From Synechococcus sp. SynAce01 (GTDB lineage Bacteria > Cyanobacteriota > Cyanobacteriia > PCC-6307 > Cyanobiaceae), in the NCBI RefSeq assembly GCF_001885215.1, contig NZ_CP018091.1:2294001-2358000 (forward strand): 64,000 bases of DNA, given 5' to 3'. The position numbers were made by a program, and so were the translations under genes. Positions within the stretch are counted from its first letter, which is position 1. Each line of letters starts with the position of its first letter. The notes beneath the pieces are model-generated. The model was not told the DNA's origin, ran no database searches, and worked only from the letters and a program-made list of their open reading frames with translations. Below are positions 38,387-48,044 of the stretch, piece after piece.

Positions 38387-38968
38387 ATGGCTGACCAGCT
38401 CGATCTTCAGAGGGTCTCGGCGGCCCTGCGCCGCATCGGCTGGGGGCGGTTCTGGACCCAGCTGGCGCTGGGGGTGGTGGTGGTCGGGGTGTTGCTGTTC
38501 AACAACATCAGCGGACGGCTGGCGGCCAACTCCAATCGGGCCCTGGGGCTCGGGCCGGGGCTGTCTCTCACCACCCTGTCGTTTTTGCTGCTGCTCTGGT
38601 CGTTGTGGCAGGCCTGGCAGGTGATCCGCTGCGGCCGCGCCCTGGCCAGTCCGGTTCGGCCCAGCCGCGGCGAAACCAGCCGCCTGATCAAACGCAGCCT
38701 GCTGATCGACCTGGTCGGGCTCAGCCTGGCGGCTGTCGGCTACCAGGCCCTGGCTGGCAGCCTGTTTGTGCAGGCCTCGATGCAGGTGCCGGGGTTCTTC
38801 GGGGCCCAGCTGGCTGTGCCCCCTGGCACCCGCGGCAGCTTGATGGGCTTGCCGATCACCTCGATCGAAATGCTCTCGGTGCTGAGCAACACCCAGGTGC
38901 TCTTTGCTCACCTGATCGGTCTCTGCGTCAGCCTCTGGCTGCTGCAGCGGGTGTACCGGCCCTCCTGA
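38387..38968 (+). CDS. DUF3611 family membrane protein
   Basis: 193-aa integral membrane protein with four hydrophobic helices: FWTQLALGVVVVGVLLFNN, LSFLLLLWSLWQAWQVI, LIDLVGLSLAAVGYQALAG and LFAHLIGLCVSLWLL. Matches the DUF3611 cyanobacterial/plastid family in length and in the RRIGWGRFWTQLAL opening. Function unknown. ATG 38387 chosen because sequence upstream in frame is not protein-like. Divergent from ribF; its 3' end is 57 nt from the surE stop. Confidence 0.85.
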   Translation: MADQLDLQRVSAALRRIGWGRFWTQLALGVVVVGVLLFNNISGRLAANSNRALGLGPGLSLTTLSFLLLLWSLWQAWQVIRCGRALASPVRPSRGETSRLIKRSLLIDLVGLSLAAVGYQALAGSLFVQASMQVPGFFGAQLAVPPGTRGSLMGLPITSIEMLSVLSNTQVLFAHLIGLCVSLWLLQRVYRPS

Positions 38969-39025
38969 GCTGTTGCGCAGACTGTTGAGCAGCCAGTTAT
39001 TCAGATGCTGGCGCTTTTCGGCTCC

Positions 39026-39856
39026 CTAATCCCCCGCGCTGGGTGACAGGGACGGCCGAGAGGGCATGGAAGGAAGCGAGGGCAGCTCAGCCACGCTTCC
39101 CCGCCAGAACAGTTCGGGCTGCAGGGGGGTGAGGGCGGCACCACCGGCATGGATCTGGGCCACATCGGTGGGCCAGTCAGCCGGGCCAGCTGTGCCCGAC
39201 TCCAGATCGAACACCACCTCTCCGGCCAGCCAGTAGTAGGTGCGGCCGCGAGGGTCGAGGCGTTTGTCGAATTGGTCGATGTAGCGACGCACCGCCGGCC
39301 GGCACCAGCGCAACGGGCCGATCTCGCCGGCCGGGAGGGCCGGCACGTTGAGGTTCAGCAGCAGCCCGGCGGGCCAGCCGGCAGCCACCATGCGCTCGGC
39401 CACATCCAGGGTCAGGGTGGCGGCCGGCGCGAAATGGCGCCACTGGAAGCAGGCGCTGCTCACCGCCAGGGCCCGCAACCCCTCAAGGGTGCCTTCCATC
39501 GCCGCCGAAACGGTGCCTGAATAGAACACATCGGTGCCCAGGTTGGGGCCATGGTTGATTCCGGACAGCACCAGCTCCGGGGGTCTCTCCAGCAGCCGGC
39601 CAAGCGCCAACTTGACGCAATCGGAAGGGGTGCCGCTGCAGGCCCAGGCCGTCACCCCAGGCGCAAACAGGGCATCGGCCCGCTCCGCCCGCAGTGGCGC
39701 CTGCATGGTCAGGCCGTGGCCAGTGGCGGAACGTTCCTGGTCAGGGCAGACCACCGTGACCTGGTGGCCCCTCGAAACGGCCTCGGCGGCCAGGGCCTGA
39801 ATCCCTTCAGCGAAGATCCCATCGTCATTGCTGATCAGGATCCGCAGGAAGGGCAT
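39026..39856 (-). CDS. surE: 5'/3'-nucleotidase SurE
   Basis: Metal-dependent phosphatase acting on nucleoside monophosphates in stationary phase and stress. Residues [18 protein letters not shown] (Asp-Asp metal site), [27 protein letters not shown] and [25 protein letters not shown] are the SurE signature. The last 30 residues are Ser/Pro-rich and extra to E. coli SurE (253 aa). ATG 39856 ([13 protein letters not shown]). Divergent from pheS with 112 nt between. Confidence 0.95.
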   Translation of the reverse strand: MPFLRILISNDDGIFAEGIQALAAEAVSRGHQVTVVCPDQERSATGHGLTMQAPLRAERADALFAPGVTAWACSGTPSDCVKLALGRLLERPPELVLSGINHGPNLGTDVFYSGTVSAAMEGTLEGLRALAVSSACFQWRHFAPAATLTLDVAERMVAAGWPAGLLLNLNVPALPAGEIGPLRWCRPAVRRYIDQFDKRLDPRGRTYYWLAGEVVFDLESGTAGPADWPTDVAQIHAGGAALTPLQPELFWRGSVAELPSLPSMPSRPSLSPSAGD

Positions 39857-39968
39857 CGTCAGAGCGCACGCAGCAGTAGCCAAGCGAAACTTAGACGGCT
39901 TCGATTCATGGCCGCCTCGATCTGTAGCCGCCTCAATCCGTACAGTCAGCCCATCCTGCCCCCGATCC

Positions 39969-40976
39969 GTGAGCGCCACGATCAGCCTCCAGCAGCTCAG
40001 CGAGCAACTCGACAGCCTGGAAGCAGAAGCGGCGGCCGCGATCCAGGCCGCCGGCAGCGCTGCCGATCTCGAGACCCTGCGGGTAGGGCTGCTCGGAAAA
40101 AAAGGCCGGCTTTCGGCGGTGCTTGGCGCCATGGGGCGGCTTTCAGCCGAGGAACGTCCCCTGGTGGGTCAACGCGCCAACCGGCTGAAGGAACAACTCC
40201 AGGAGCTGCTCGCAGAGCGGTTGGGTGGGCTGAAACGGGCTGTGCTGGAGCAGAAGCTGGAGGGTGAACGCCTTGATGTCACGGCACCGAGCCGGTATGT
40301 GCCGGCTGGTCACCGCCATCCACTGATCGCCACGGTCGAGGAAATCGTCGACATCTTTTCCGGCCTTGGCTATCGGGTCGCCGAGGGACCGGAGGTGGAG
40401 AGCGACCACTACAACTTCACCGCCCTCAACATCCCGCCCGATCACCCGGCCCGGGACATGCAGGACACGTTTTATCTGTCTGAGTCGACCCTGCTGCGCA
40501 CGCACACCTCACCGGTTCAGATCCGCCACCTTGAGAGCACGCCCCCGCCGGTGCGGATCGTGGCTCCCGGCAGGGTCTTCCGGCGCGATGCGGTGGATGC
40601 CACCCACTCGCCGGTGTTCCACCAGGTGGAGGTGTTGGCGATTGATGAAGGTCTGGATTTCAGCCATCTGCGCGGCACCGTCACCACTTTTTTGCAGCAG
40701 TTCTTCGGGGATCTGCCGGTGCGCTTCAGGGCCAGCTACTTCCCCTTCACTGAACCGTCGGCTGAGGTGGATGTGCAGTGGCGCGGCCGTTGGCTCGAAG
40801 TGATGGGTTGCGGCATGGTCGATCCAGCCGTGCTCGAAGGGATGGGCTTGGATCCGGAACGCTGGAGCGGTTTCGCCGCCGGCCTTGGTGTCGAGCGCTT
40901 CTGCATGGTCCGCCACGGCATCGATGACATCCGGCGTCTGTACAGCAGCGATCTCCGCTTCCTCGAGCAGTTCTGA
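39969..40976 (+). CDS. pheS: Phenylalanyl-tRNA synthetase alpha chain
   Basis: Catalytic subunit that charges tRNA-Phe, working with PheT. 335 aa from a GTG at 39969. Class II motifs present: [17 protein letters not shown] (motif 2 region), [25 protein letters not shown] and [18 protein letters not shown] (motif 3). The N-terminal coiled-coil (residues 1-80) binds tRNA. No pheT adjacent. Downstream nadK starts 52 nt after the stop. Confidence 0.97.
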   Translation: MSATISLQQLSEQLDSLEAEAAAAIQAAGSAADLETLRVGLLGKKGRLSAVLGAMGRLSAEERPLVGQRANRLKEQLQELLAERLGGLKRAVLEQKLEGERLDVTAPSRYVPAGHRHPLIATVEEIVDIFSGLGYRVAEGPEVESDHYNFTALNIPPDHPARDMQDTFYLSESTLLRTHTSPVQIRHLESTPPPVRIVAPGRVFRRDAVDATHSPVFHQVEVLAIDEGLDFSHLRGTVTTFLQQFFGDLPVRFRASYFPFTEPSAEVDVQWRGRWLEVMGCGMVDPAVLEGMGLDPERWSGFAAGLGVERFCMVRHGIDDIRRLYSSDLRFLEQF

Positions 40977-41028
40977 AGCCGTTGCATCGGGGCGCCCCAT
41001 AAACTCGACACTTCCTCGCCTGCGATCG

Positions 41029-41982
41029 GTGCCCTGCGTCGGACTGATCGTCAACGATGGCAAGGACCTGGCCGTGCAGACGGCCAACGCCATCGAAGCC
41101 CATTTCAGTGCGGCCGGCACCAGCGTGCTGCGGGTGAGCAGTTCAGGCGGCGTGGTTGGTTTCGCCAATCCCGACCAACATCTCCGGACCCTTGGCTACA
41201 GAGCCTGCGTGCCGCCGGAGTTCCACAGCGAGATGGATCTGGCGCTGGTGCTCGGTGGAGACGGCACCGTCCTCTCCGCGGCGCGGCAGACCGCACCGAT
41301 CGGTGTGCCGATCCTGGCGATCAACACCGGCCACATGGGCTTTCTGGCCGAAACCTACCTGCATGAGCTCGAAGAGGCCCTGACCCAGTTGCAGGCGGGC
41401 CGCTGGAGTGTCGAGGAGCGCACCATGCTGGTGGTGAGCGTGATGCGCGGTGAGCAGCGCCGTTGGCAGGTGCTCTGCCTCAACGAGATGGCCCTGCACC
41501 GGGAGCCGCTCACCAGCATGTGTCACTTCGAAATTGCCATCGGTGGCCATGTGCCGGTGGACATCTCCGCCGATGGGGTGATCCTCTCGACGCCGACAGG
41601 CTCGACCGCCTACGCGCTCAGTGCCGGTGGGCCGGTGATCACTCCCGACTGCCCGGTCCTGCAGCTCACCCCGATAGCCCCCCACTCCCTGGCCTCGCGT
41701 GCCCTGGTGTTCAGTGATCGCGAGCCCGTCACGGTGTTCCCGGCCACACCCGAGCGGCTGATGATGGTGGTGGATGGCAGCGCGGGCTGCTACGTCTGGC
41801 CGGAGGATCGGGTGCTGATCCGGCGCAGCGAACACCCGGCCCGCTTCGTGCGCCTTCAAGACCATGAGTTCTTCCAGGTGCTGCGCAACAAGCTGGGCTG
41901 GGGTCTGCCCCATGTGGCCAAACCGGGCAGCTCCGATCCCGGTCTCAGCCAGCGGGGAGAGCCACGCCGTGGCCGACGATGA
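41029..41982 (+). CDS. nadK: NAD kinase
   Basis: Phosphorylates NAD to NADP. 317-aa protein from a GTG at 41029. Has [17 protein letters not shown] (GGDGT), [25 protein letters not shown] and [25 protein letters not shown], the four conserved motifs. Cyanobacteria often have two NAD kinases; this looks like the longer group. Stop overlaps the regulator start by 4 nt, so they are probably co-transcribed. Confidence 0.96.
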   Translation: MPCVGLIVNDGKDLAVQTANAIEAHFSAAGTSVLRVSSSGGVVGFANPDQHLRTLGYRACVPPEFHSEMDLALVLGGDGTVLSAARQTAPIGVPILAINTGHMGFLAETYLHELEEALTQLQAGRWSVEERTMLVVSVMRGEQRRWQVLCLNEMALHREPLTSMCHFEIAIGGHVPVDISADGVILSTPTGSTAYALSAGGPVITPDCPVLQLTPIAPHSLASRALVFSDREPVTVFPATPERLMMVVDGSAGCYVWPEDRVLIRRSEHPARFVRLQDHEFFQVLRNKLGWGLPHVAKPGSSDPGLSQRGEPRRGRR

Positions 41983-42644
41983 ACGGCCCCCTGATCCTTC
42001 TGGTGGGGCCTGCCGCGGAAGCCCGGGCGGCGAGGCTGGAAGCCTCCGGTTACCGCATCGCCCAACTGGGTGCCCTGCCTGAACCGCCTGCCCTGGTGTT
42101 GCTCTGTGGCAGCGAAGGGCTTGCGATGCTCCCCACCCTGCGCCTGACGCTGCCGGGAGTGCCCCTCTTGCTTGATATTGAAACCGACAGCATCGAGGGC
42201 CGCTCCAGCTGCCTCAGCGCCGGCGCCGACGACTTCTGGCTCTCCTCGGCTGGATCCAGCGACCTGCTGCTGCGGCTGAGCTCGCACCTGCGCCTGCGCA
42301 GTCATCGCCCCCTGCCGGCCAGCAGCCAACTCCAGGTGGCCGATCTCCGGGTTGATACCGGTCGGCGCGAGGTGAGCCGTGCTGGCCGGCTGATCGCGCT
42401 CACTGCCAGGGAGTACCAATTGCTGATGGTGCTGATGCGCCATGAGGGCGAAGTGCTCGGCCGGGACCTGCTGCTGCGCGAAGCCTGGGGGGACCCCCAG
42501 CAGACCGCCGGCAGCAACGTGGTCGAGGTCTATGTGCGCTACCTGCGCCAAAAGCTCGAGGAGGGCGGCGAACGGCGGCTGATCCACACCTTGCGCGGGC
42601 GGGGCTATTGCCTCTGTGAGCGCCAGCCTCCAGCGGCGCCATGA
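41979..42644 (+). CDS. OmpR-type DNA-binding regulator with degenerate receiver
   Basis: 221 aa. The C-terminal winged helix (residues about 115-215; [49 protein letters not shown] and [10 protein letters not shown]) is complete and should bind DNA. The N-terminal receiver lacks the usual parts: the acidic pair is replaced by GPAAEA (10-15), the phospho-acceptor site by VLLCGSEG (40-47, no Asp), and the Lys of the KPF loop is absent (LSSAGSSD). A late AGADDFW is retained. It therefore probably acts without phosphorylation. It overlaps nadK and the DUF192 gene by 4 nt each. Confidence 0.9.
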   Translation: MNGPLILLVGPAAEARAARLEASGYRIAQLGALPEPPALVLLCGSEGLAMLPTLRLTLPGVPLLLDIETDSIEGRSSCLSAGADDFWLSSAGSSDLLLRLSSHLRLRSHRPLPASSQLQVADLRVDTGRREVSRAGRLIALTAREYQLLMVLMRHEGEVLGRDLLLREAWGDPQQTAGSNVVEVYVRYLRQKLEEGGERRLIHTLRGRGYCLCERQPPAAP

Positions 42645-43204
42645 CCATGACCTTGGCGGCCCGTCTCGCCCTGGCAGTCACGGGATTGGCGGCGTCTGGA
42701 CTGGGCTTGTCGGTTCTGGGGATGTCAGCGCTGTCAGTGTCGAGGTTGGCTCCGATCCCGCAGCAAGCGACGACCCCGGCGCAACCCCCCCAGTTCCTGC
42801 CGATCGAAGCCCAGTGGTGCTTGGAAGCGGAGCCAGGCCCCTGTATCCAGCTGGAGGTGCCGCGAACCCCCCGCCAGTTCGCCTGGGGACTGATGCAACG
42901 CCCGGCCCTTGGCGCGCTGCGGGGCATGTGGTTTCGCTTCGAGCCCGAGGCGCCGCTGAGCTTCTGGATGCACCGCACCCTGGTTCCGCTCGACCTGATC
43001 TTCCTGCGGGCCGGCCGGGTCATCGCCATCGAGGCGGCGGCACCTCCCTGCCCGCGCTTGCCCTGCCCCAGCTATCGCTCTCCGGGGCCCGCCGACGGCG
43101 TTGTCGAACTTGATGGGGGTGAGGCGGCCCGGCTGGGACTCAGGCCGGGAAGCCCGGTGCTGATCCGCTGGAACGGCGCCCCTTCAGCACCAGCACCGGA
43201 TTGA
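42641..43204 (+). CDS. DUF192 family exported protein
   Basis: 187-aa protein with an N-terminal signal or anchor helix (LALAVTGLAASGLGLSVLGMSALSV) and the DUF192 domain: TPRQFAWGLMQRPALGALRGMWFRFEP, LSFWMHRTLVPLDLIFLRAGRVIAIEAAAPPCPRLPC, SYRSPGPADGVVELDGGEAARLGL. The cysteine pair CPRLPC is a family feature. Overlaps the regulator by 4 nt and its last 65 nt lie antisense over the end of cbiET. Function not known; the domain occurs near metal or redox genes. Confidence 0.9.
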   Translation: MTMTLAARLALAVTGLAASGLGLSVLGMSALSVSRLAPIPQQATTPAQPPQFLPIEAQWCLEAEPGPCIQLEVPRTPRQFAWGLMQRPALGALRGMWFRFEPEAPLSFWMHRTLVPLDLIFLRAGRVIAIEAAAPPCPRLPCPSYRSPGPADGVVELDGGEAARLGLRPGSPVLIRWNGAPSAPAPD

Positions 43205-44438
43205 GCGGCGACAGGCGGGTGCCATCGGCCAGGGATGCCCCGCGCCAGGCCTGGTGCTGGCTCACCTGCACCTGCAGACCGGCCCGCTCCAGCAGGGGGC
43301 GCAGTTCGGCCAGGGCCTCCACCGTCGCCAGTGGCACCACCACCACCCCAGCGGGCCGGAGGCGCTCCAACACGGCCTGCAGCAACGGGGCCCGCTGCCG
43401 ACCGCCTCCACCGATCAACACCCGGTCGGGGTCGGGCAGGGGAGGGGGGGTGTCATCAGCCCCGGCTCCCACCAGCTCCAGGGCCTCGCCCTCGAGCACC
43501 CCTGCCGGATGCACGCCCAGTCGCTGGGCATTGGCGGTGATCAGGGCGGCGGACCCGCCGCGCCGCTCCACCGCCCAGAGCCCCAGGTTCGGGCGCAGCC
43601 GCAGGGCCTCCAGACCGATCGAGCCCACCCCGGCGCCCAGGTCCCAGAGCACGCCGTCAGGGGGCAACTCCAGATCGGCCAACAGCTGAACTCGCACCTC
43701 CCGTTTGGTCATCAGGCCAGGGCGATCGGGGTGCTGCAGCCAGAGGCCGTCGTCGAGGCCGAACAGCGGCAGCTCGCCCGGATCGGGCGGGGCGGGGGTC
43801 TCGGCGATCAAGACCACCAGATGCAGCGGGTCGAGATCGGCGGGAAGGGCCGCCTCCGCCCCCAGGCGCCAGACCCTCTCGTCGGGATGGCCGAGCCGTT
43901 CGCAAAGCCAGACGGCATAGGCCGCTTCCAAGCCGGAAGCCCGCAGAATTCGGCGCACCTCCTCGGCACCGCCCCGGCCCGGATCGGTGAGCACCGCCAG
44001 GGCGGCTGGCCGCTGCTGCAGCCTGCGGGCCAGGGGTTCGGGCTCGCGGCCGTGCAGGCTGATCCAGCTCGCGTCCTGCCAGGGCCTGCCGATTCGCGCG
44101 AACGCCAGCTGCAGGCTGGAAGGTGCAGGATGAAAACGAAGCTGCTCTGATGGGATCTGCTGCAACAGCAGCCGACCGATGCCGAACCAGAGCGGATCGC
44201 CGCTGGCCAGCAGCACAGTGGCCCGACCAGCAGCCAGGGAGGCTCGCAGCACCGGGATCAGCTGATCGGGCCTGTCGCTGCTGTGCAGCTCCGCCTGGCA
44301 ACTCCCCAGACCGCTCAGTAGGCGGGAGGGTGCCGCCAACAGCTGGGCCCTGTGCACCAGCCCCAGGGCCTGGGCAGAGAGGGACTCAAGGCCGCCGGCA
44401 TCGGTGCCGATCACATCAAGCCTGGCGTCGTTGTTCAT
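43140..44438 (-). CDS. cobL: Fused precorrin-6Y C5,15-methyltransferase/decarboxylase (CbiE-CbiT)
   Basis: Methylates C5 and C15 and decarboxylates in corrin ring synthesis. N-terminal CbiE domain (1-210) has LDVIGTDAGGLESLS, VLLASGDPLWFGIGRLL and SSLQLAFARIGRPWQDASWISLHGR. C-terminal CbiT domain (245-425) has MTKREVRVQLLADLELPPDGVLWDLGAGVGSIGLEALRLRP and DRVLIGGGG. 432 aa. ATG 44438. Overlaps the DUF192 gene by 65 nt antisense. With cobQ it shows that B12 genes are scattered. Confidence 0.95.
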   Translation of the reverse strand: MNNDARLDVIGTDAGGLESLSAQALGLVHRAQLLAAPSRLLSGLGSCQAELHSSDRPDQLIPVLRASLAAGRATVLLASGDPLWFGIGRLLLQQIPSEQLRFHPAPSSLQLAFARIGRPWQDASWISLHGREPEPLARRLQQRPAALAVLTDPGRGGAEEVRRILRASGLEAAYAVWLCERLGHPDERVWRLGAEAALPADLDPLHLVVLIAETPAPPDPGELPLFGLDDGLWLQHPDRPGLMTKREVRVQLLADLELPPDGVLWDLGAGVGSIGLEALRLRPNLGLWAVERRGGSAALITANAQRLGVHPAGVLEGEALELVGAGADDTPPPLPDPDRVLIGGGGRQRAPLLQAVLERLRPAGVVVVPLATVEALAELRPLLERAGLQVQVSQHQAWRGASLADGTRLSPLNPVLVLKGRRSSGSAPGFPA

Positions 44439-44489
44439 GGATTCCAGGTCCCCTCGCCATGATGCCCGGCAGATTGCTGCCGCCTGCCG

Positions 44490-44732
44490 ATGTCCTCCCT
44501 GGCCGATCCCGACCGCCGCCAGCGCATCCATGAACTGGTGCTGGCCCTGGTGGGCCGTCAGGGGGAGCTGGAGCTCCTGGCCGGCGACGGGGTGGGTGGC
44601 GGTGGCGTCGAGGGTGACCCGGGCCTCTGGCTGGAGCGCAACCGCCGCGTGGTGCTGCGCTATCAGGCCCTGGTGCGTTCGGCCATCACCCTTGATGCCC
44701 TGATCGATCAGGACGTGAGCCGCAACCAGTAA
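44490..44732 (+). CDS. Hypothetical protein (80 aa)
   Basis: Small soluble protein; not recognised. Acidic, Leu/Val-rich, with RIHELVLALVGRQGELELLAGDGVGGGGVEG, then LWLERNRRVVLRYQALVRSAITLDALIDQDVSRNQ, which is probably helical. The start at ATG 44490 faces cobL (start 44438). Lies upstream of the GH116 gene by 76 nt in the same direction. Conserved-looking but no function. Confidence 0.6.
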   Translation: MSSLADPDRRQRIHELVLALVGRQGELELLAGDGVGGGGVEGDPGLWLERNRRVVLRYQALVRSAITLDALIDQDVSRNQ

Positions 44733-44808
44733 GACGCAACCAATGAGCCGCTTGGGGCCAACCTGTTCTGATCAGTTCTGACAAGCTGACTCCACTTTCC
44801 CTGGCTCG

Positions 44809-47331
44809 ATGGCGCCTTTCGGTCTTACCGCCTTCTCGAAACTGTTGCGCGGCCGCGGCTCCAGCCAGCCCTATCAGGCACCGGCGGCCAGTTGGCAGCG
44901 GCCGTTCGGCCTGGGCTGGGAGGCGCCTTACACCGTCCGTTACGCCAGCAACCTGGATGACGGCCCCAACCACGGCATGCCCCTGGGTGGTTTCGGCGCC
45001 GGTTGCTTCGGCCGTGCCCCCGATGGCCAGGTCAACCTCTGGCATCTCGATGGCGGTGAACACTGGTTCGGAGTTCTGCCGGATTGCCAGTTCGCCCTGT
45101 TCGAAAACGACGGCACCACCAGCCGCGCCCACGCCCTGGCCACCGCCCCGCAGCGTGACGATTCCCGTCCGCTTGATTCCAGCCAGGAGCCAGGCGAGCC
45201 ACCCCTGGGCGCCTGGCAGTGGTACCCGGCCAGCACCCCTGAGCAGAGCACCGGCACCTATGCCGCCCGCTACCCCCTGAGCTGGGTCGAGCACAGCGGT
45301 GTGTTCAAAGCGTCGGTGGGCTGTGAGGCGTTCAGTCCGATCCTGCCGGGTGATTACCAGCGCAGCAGCTACCCGGTGGCGGTGTTCCGTTGGCGGTTGG
45401 CCAATCCCACCGACGCGCCCCTGGACCTGTCGCTGCTGCTGAGCTGGCGCAACACGCTGGGCTGGTTCACCAACACCGATCCCTCCGCCTCCGTCCACTT
45501 CCGCGATGACGGCAGCCCGGAGCACACCTACCTGCCGGCGATCGGCCGCGGCGAGGGCCAGCGCAACCGTTGCGTTGATACAGGCGCCCTCCAGGGTGTG
45601 CTGCTGGAGGGGCGGCGCAGCCAGCCGTTGGCGGAGGGCGAAGGCCAGTGGTGTCTGGCGGTGCCCGCCGACCTGCCGGGGGTGGAGGTGCTGCGCTGCA
45701 GCCGCTGGGATCCCCGTGGCGATGGCGCCGAAATCTGGGAGCCCTTCGCCCGCGATGGCTCGATTCCAGCCAGCGACAACGACCGGCGCAGCACCGCAGG
45801 CGAGCAGGCCAGCGCGGCGCTGGCCCTGCGCTTCCGGCTGGAGCCGGGCGCTGAGATCGAATTGCCGCTGGTGATCAGCTGGGACCTGCCGCTCACGGCC
45901 TTCGCCACCGGCCAGGGGGCCCTGCGCCGCTACACCGACCACTTCGGCGCCGGTGGCGACAACGCCGTGGCGATCGCCACCGAGGCCTTAGCCGACTGGC
46001 CCAGCTGGCGCCAGCAGATCGACGCCTGGCAGCAACCGGTGCTGGAGCGCAGCGACCTGCCCGAGGCCCTGCGCATGGCCCTCTTCAACGAGCTCTACGA
46101 CCTCGCCAGCGGCGGCAGCCTCTGGACCGCCGCTGGTCCGGAGGATCCGGTGGGTCGCTTCGGGGTGCTCGAGTGCCTCGATTACGCCTGGTACGAAAGC
46201 CTCGACGTGCGCCTCTATGGCTCCTTTGCCCTGCTGCAGCTCTGGCCTGAACTCGACAAGGCGGTGCTGCGCAGCTTTGCGCGCGCCATCCCGGCCGGCG
46301 ATGCCACCCCCCGACCGATCGGCTGGTATTTCACCCAGGGCAAGGGGCGGGTGGAGGCGCCCCGCAAGCTGGCTGGTGCCACCCCCCACGACCTCGGCGC
46401 CCCGAATGAGCGTCCCTTCGATGCCACCAACTACACCGCCTACCAGGACTGCAACCTCTGGAAAGACCTGGCCTCCGATTTCGTGCTGCAGGTGTGGCGC
46501 AGCTTCAAGCTGGCGCCTGGCGGCGAAGACCTGCGTTTCCTTGCCGATTGCTGGCCCGCTGCCGTCGAAGCCCTGCGCTACCTCAAGCATTTTGATGCCA
46601 ACAACGACGGCCTTCCCGACAACGGCGGCGCCCCGGACCAGACCTTCGACGACTGGCCACTGCAGGGGGTGAGTGCCTACTGCGGCGCCCTCTGGATCGC
46701 GGCGCTGGAGGCGGCCCTGGCGATGGCCCAACGGCTGCAGCTGGAGCTGGGCCTCGACACCGGAGACGTGCAACGGGAGTTCGGCGGTTGGCTGGAGCAA
46801 TCGCGCGCCAACTTCGATGCCCTGCTCTGGAACGGGGAGTACTACCGGATCGATGCCGAGAGCGGCACGCCGGTGGTGATGGCCGACCAGCTCTGTGGTG
46901 ATTTTTACGCCCGTCTGTTGGGCCTGCCGCCGGTGGTGGCCGAGGAGCGCTCCCGTTCCTCGCTCGTCGCCATTCGCGAGGCCTGCTTTGAGCGCTTCGA
47001 GGGCGGCCGGTTGGGGATGGCCAACGGCCTGCGCCGCGACGGCACGCCGCTGGATCCGGGCGGCACCCATCCACTTGAGGTGTGGACCGGCATCAACTTC
47101 GGCATTGCCGCCTATTACCGCCTGATGGGCGAAACGGACACCGCCCTGGCGGTCAGCAGCGCGGTGGTGAACCAGGTGTATGGCGGCGGCCTGCAGTTCC
47201 GTACTCCCGAGGCGATCACGGCGACGGGCACCTTCCGCGCCTGCCACTACCTGCGGGCGATGGCGATCTGGGCCCTCTGGGCCACGCACACGGACTGGCA
47301 GCCGATCCCGGGCGCCGCGCGGGAACCATGA
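44809..47331 (+). CDS. GH116-family glucosidase (glucosylceramidase-like)
   Basis: 840-aa enzyme of the family of bile-acid beta-glucosidase GBA2 and bacterial beta-glucosidases/xylosidases. The N-terminal beta-sandwich part contains GMPLGGFGAGCFGRAPDGQVNLWHLDGG; the C-terminal (alpha/alpha)6 part has FGVLECLDYAWYESLDVRLYGSFALLQLWP with the predicted nucleophile Glu455, and GGAPDQTFDDWPLQGVSAYCG with the acid/base Asp614. Spacing agrees with known GH116. No signal peptide, so probably cytosolic. Overlaps the DUF3122 gene by 4 nt. Substrate unknown: glycolipid or exopolysaccharide are options. Confidence 0.9.
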   Translation: MAPFGLTAFSKLLRGRGSSQPYQAPAASWQRPFGLGWEAPYTVRYASNLDDGPNHGMPLGGFGAGCFGRAPDGQVNLWHLDGGEHWFGVLPDCQFALFENDGTTSRAHALATAPQRDDSRPLDSSQEPGEPPLGAWQWYPASTPEQSTGTYAARYPLSWVEHSGVFKASVGCEAFSPILPGDYQRSSYPVAVFRWRLANPTDAPLDLSLLLSWRNTLGWFTNTDPSASVHFRDDGSPEHTYLPAIGRGEGQRNRCVDTGALQGVLLEGRRSQPLAEGEGQWCLAVPADLPGVEVLRCSRWDPRGDGAEIWEPFARDGSIPASDNDRRSTAGEQASAALALRFRLEPGAEIELPLVISWDLPLTAFATGQGALRRYTDHFGAGGDNAVAIATEALADWPSWRQQIDAWQQPVLERSDLPEALRMALFNELYDLASGGSLWTAAGPEDPVGRFGVLECLDYAWYESLDVRLYGSFALLQLWPELDKAVLRSFARAIPAGDATPRPIGWYFTQGKGRVEAPRKLAGATPHDLGAPNERPFDATNYTAYQDCNLWKDLASDFVLQVWRSFKLAPGGEDLRFLADCWPAAVEALRYLKHFDANNDGLPDNGGAPDQTFDDWPLQGVSAYCGALWIAALEAALAMAQRLQLELGLDTGDVQREFGGWLEQSRANFDALLWNGEYYRIDAESGTPVVMADQLCGDFYARLLGLPPVVAEERSRSSLVAIREACFERFEGGRLGMANGLRRDGTPLDPGGTHPLEVWTGINFGIAAYYRLMGETDTALAVSSAVVNQVYGGGLQFRTPEAITATGTFRACHYLRAMAIWALWATHTDWQPIPGAAREP

Positions 47332-47921
47332 GCAGAGAAAGCCTGACCATGCCAATCCAGAACACTGGAATCCAGGGTCGATTGGTGCCCGTGGCTTGCC
47401 GTCCCCTGATCCTGATGCTCGCCCTGTTGCTGTCGTTTGCTGGCCTGGTGTCCTTCCCCAACGCGGTGATGGCGGCCTCTGGCCCCCTGGCCCAGCTGCA
47501 CGCCCACCCCGATGCCAACGGCTCGCCGGTGCTGCGCAGCCTTGAAAGCCTGCGTGACCTCGACGACCAGAGCTGGCAGCTGGTGGCTTACCGCGAGGGC
47601 CCAGCTGGGGGGGCGTTGCGTCTGCGCCTGGTGGGCTTCCCAGGCAAATTGCGGCTTGAGCACCCCACCCAGCTGCAGGTGCGCTCCGGCCCCTTCAGCT
47701 GGAGCTTGGACGACCTCACCCTGGAGAATTCCCAGCTGGCGGTTGATGGCCGCTCGGCCGCGGCGGAATTCGATCTTGAGCCATTGCTGGCCGATCTTTC
47801 CCAAGACCGGCCGCTGCGCTTGAAGCTCCCCGGTGCCATTAACGAGCTGGCGGTGCCCCCCTATGTGGTCAAGGAATGGCGGCAATTGATGGGCGTTCAA
47901 GCTGTAGTTCCCGCTGCTTGA
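47328..47921 (+). CDS. DUF3122 family secreted protein
   Basis: 197-aa cyanobacterial exported protein with a signal peptide ending around NAVMAAS. The mature part (LRSLESLRDLDDQSWQLVAYREGPAGGALRLRLVGFPGKLRLEHPTQL and LTLENSQLAVDGRSAAAEFDLEPLLADLSQDRPLRLKLPG) fits DUF3122. The start overlaps the GH116 stop by 4 nt (ATGA), linking them in one operon. Function unknown. A terminator follows at 47966. Confidence 0.85.
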   Translation: MSRESLTMPIQNTGIQGRLVPVACRPLILMLALLLSFAGLVSFPNAVMAASGPLAQLHAHPDANGSPVLRSLESLRDLDDQSWQLVAYREGPAGGALRLRLVGFPGKLRLEHPTQLQVRSGPFSWSLDDLTLENSQLAVDGRSAAAEFDLEPLLADLSQDRPLRLKLPGAINELAVPPYVVKEWRQLMGVQAVVPAA

Positions 47922-47965
47922 AACGTCTGAGCGGCGTCATGGGCGGCCTGGTGAAGACCACGTAG

Positions 47966-47990
47966 CCGTGGCTTTCTGCCACGGGTTTTT
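47966..47990 (+). terminator. Rho-independent terminator after DUF3122 gene
   Basis: A 7-bp stem, CCGTGGC with GCCACGG, and a TTTCT loop, then a G and five T residues (47986-47990). It ends the GH116-DUF3122 unit ahead of ribD. Confidence 0.85.
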
Positions 47991-48044
47991 CATGGGCTGA
48001 GGCTGGTGTTGCCACTACGGTGATATCGAGCGCGAGAGCAACGG

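Noticed and set aside
45988-47355. 455-aa minus-strand ORF across the GH116 gene
   Set aside because: Shadow frame; the plus strand carries the active-site motifs.
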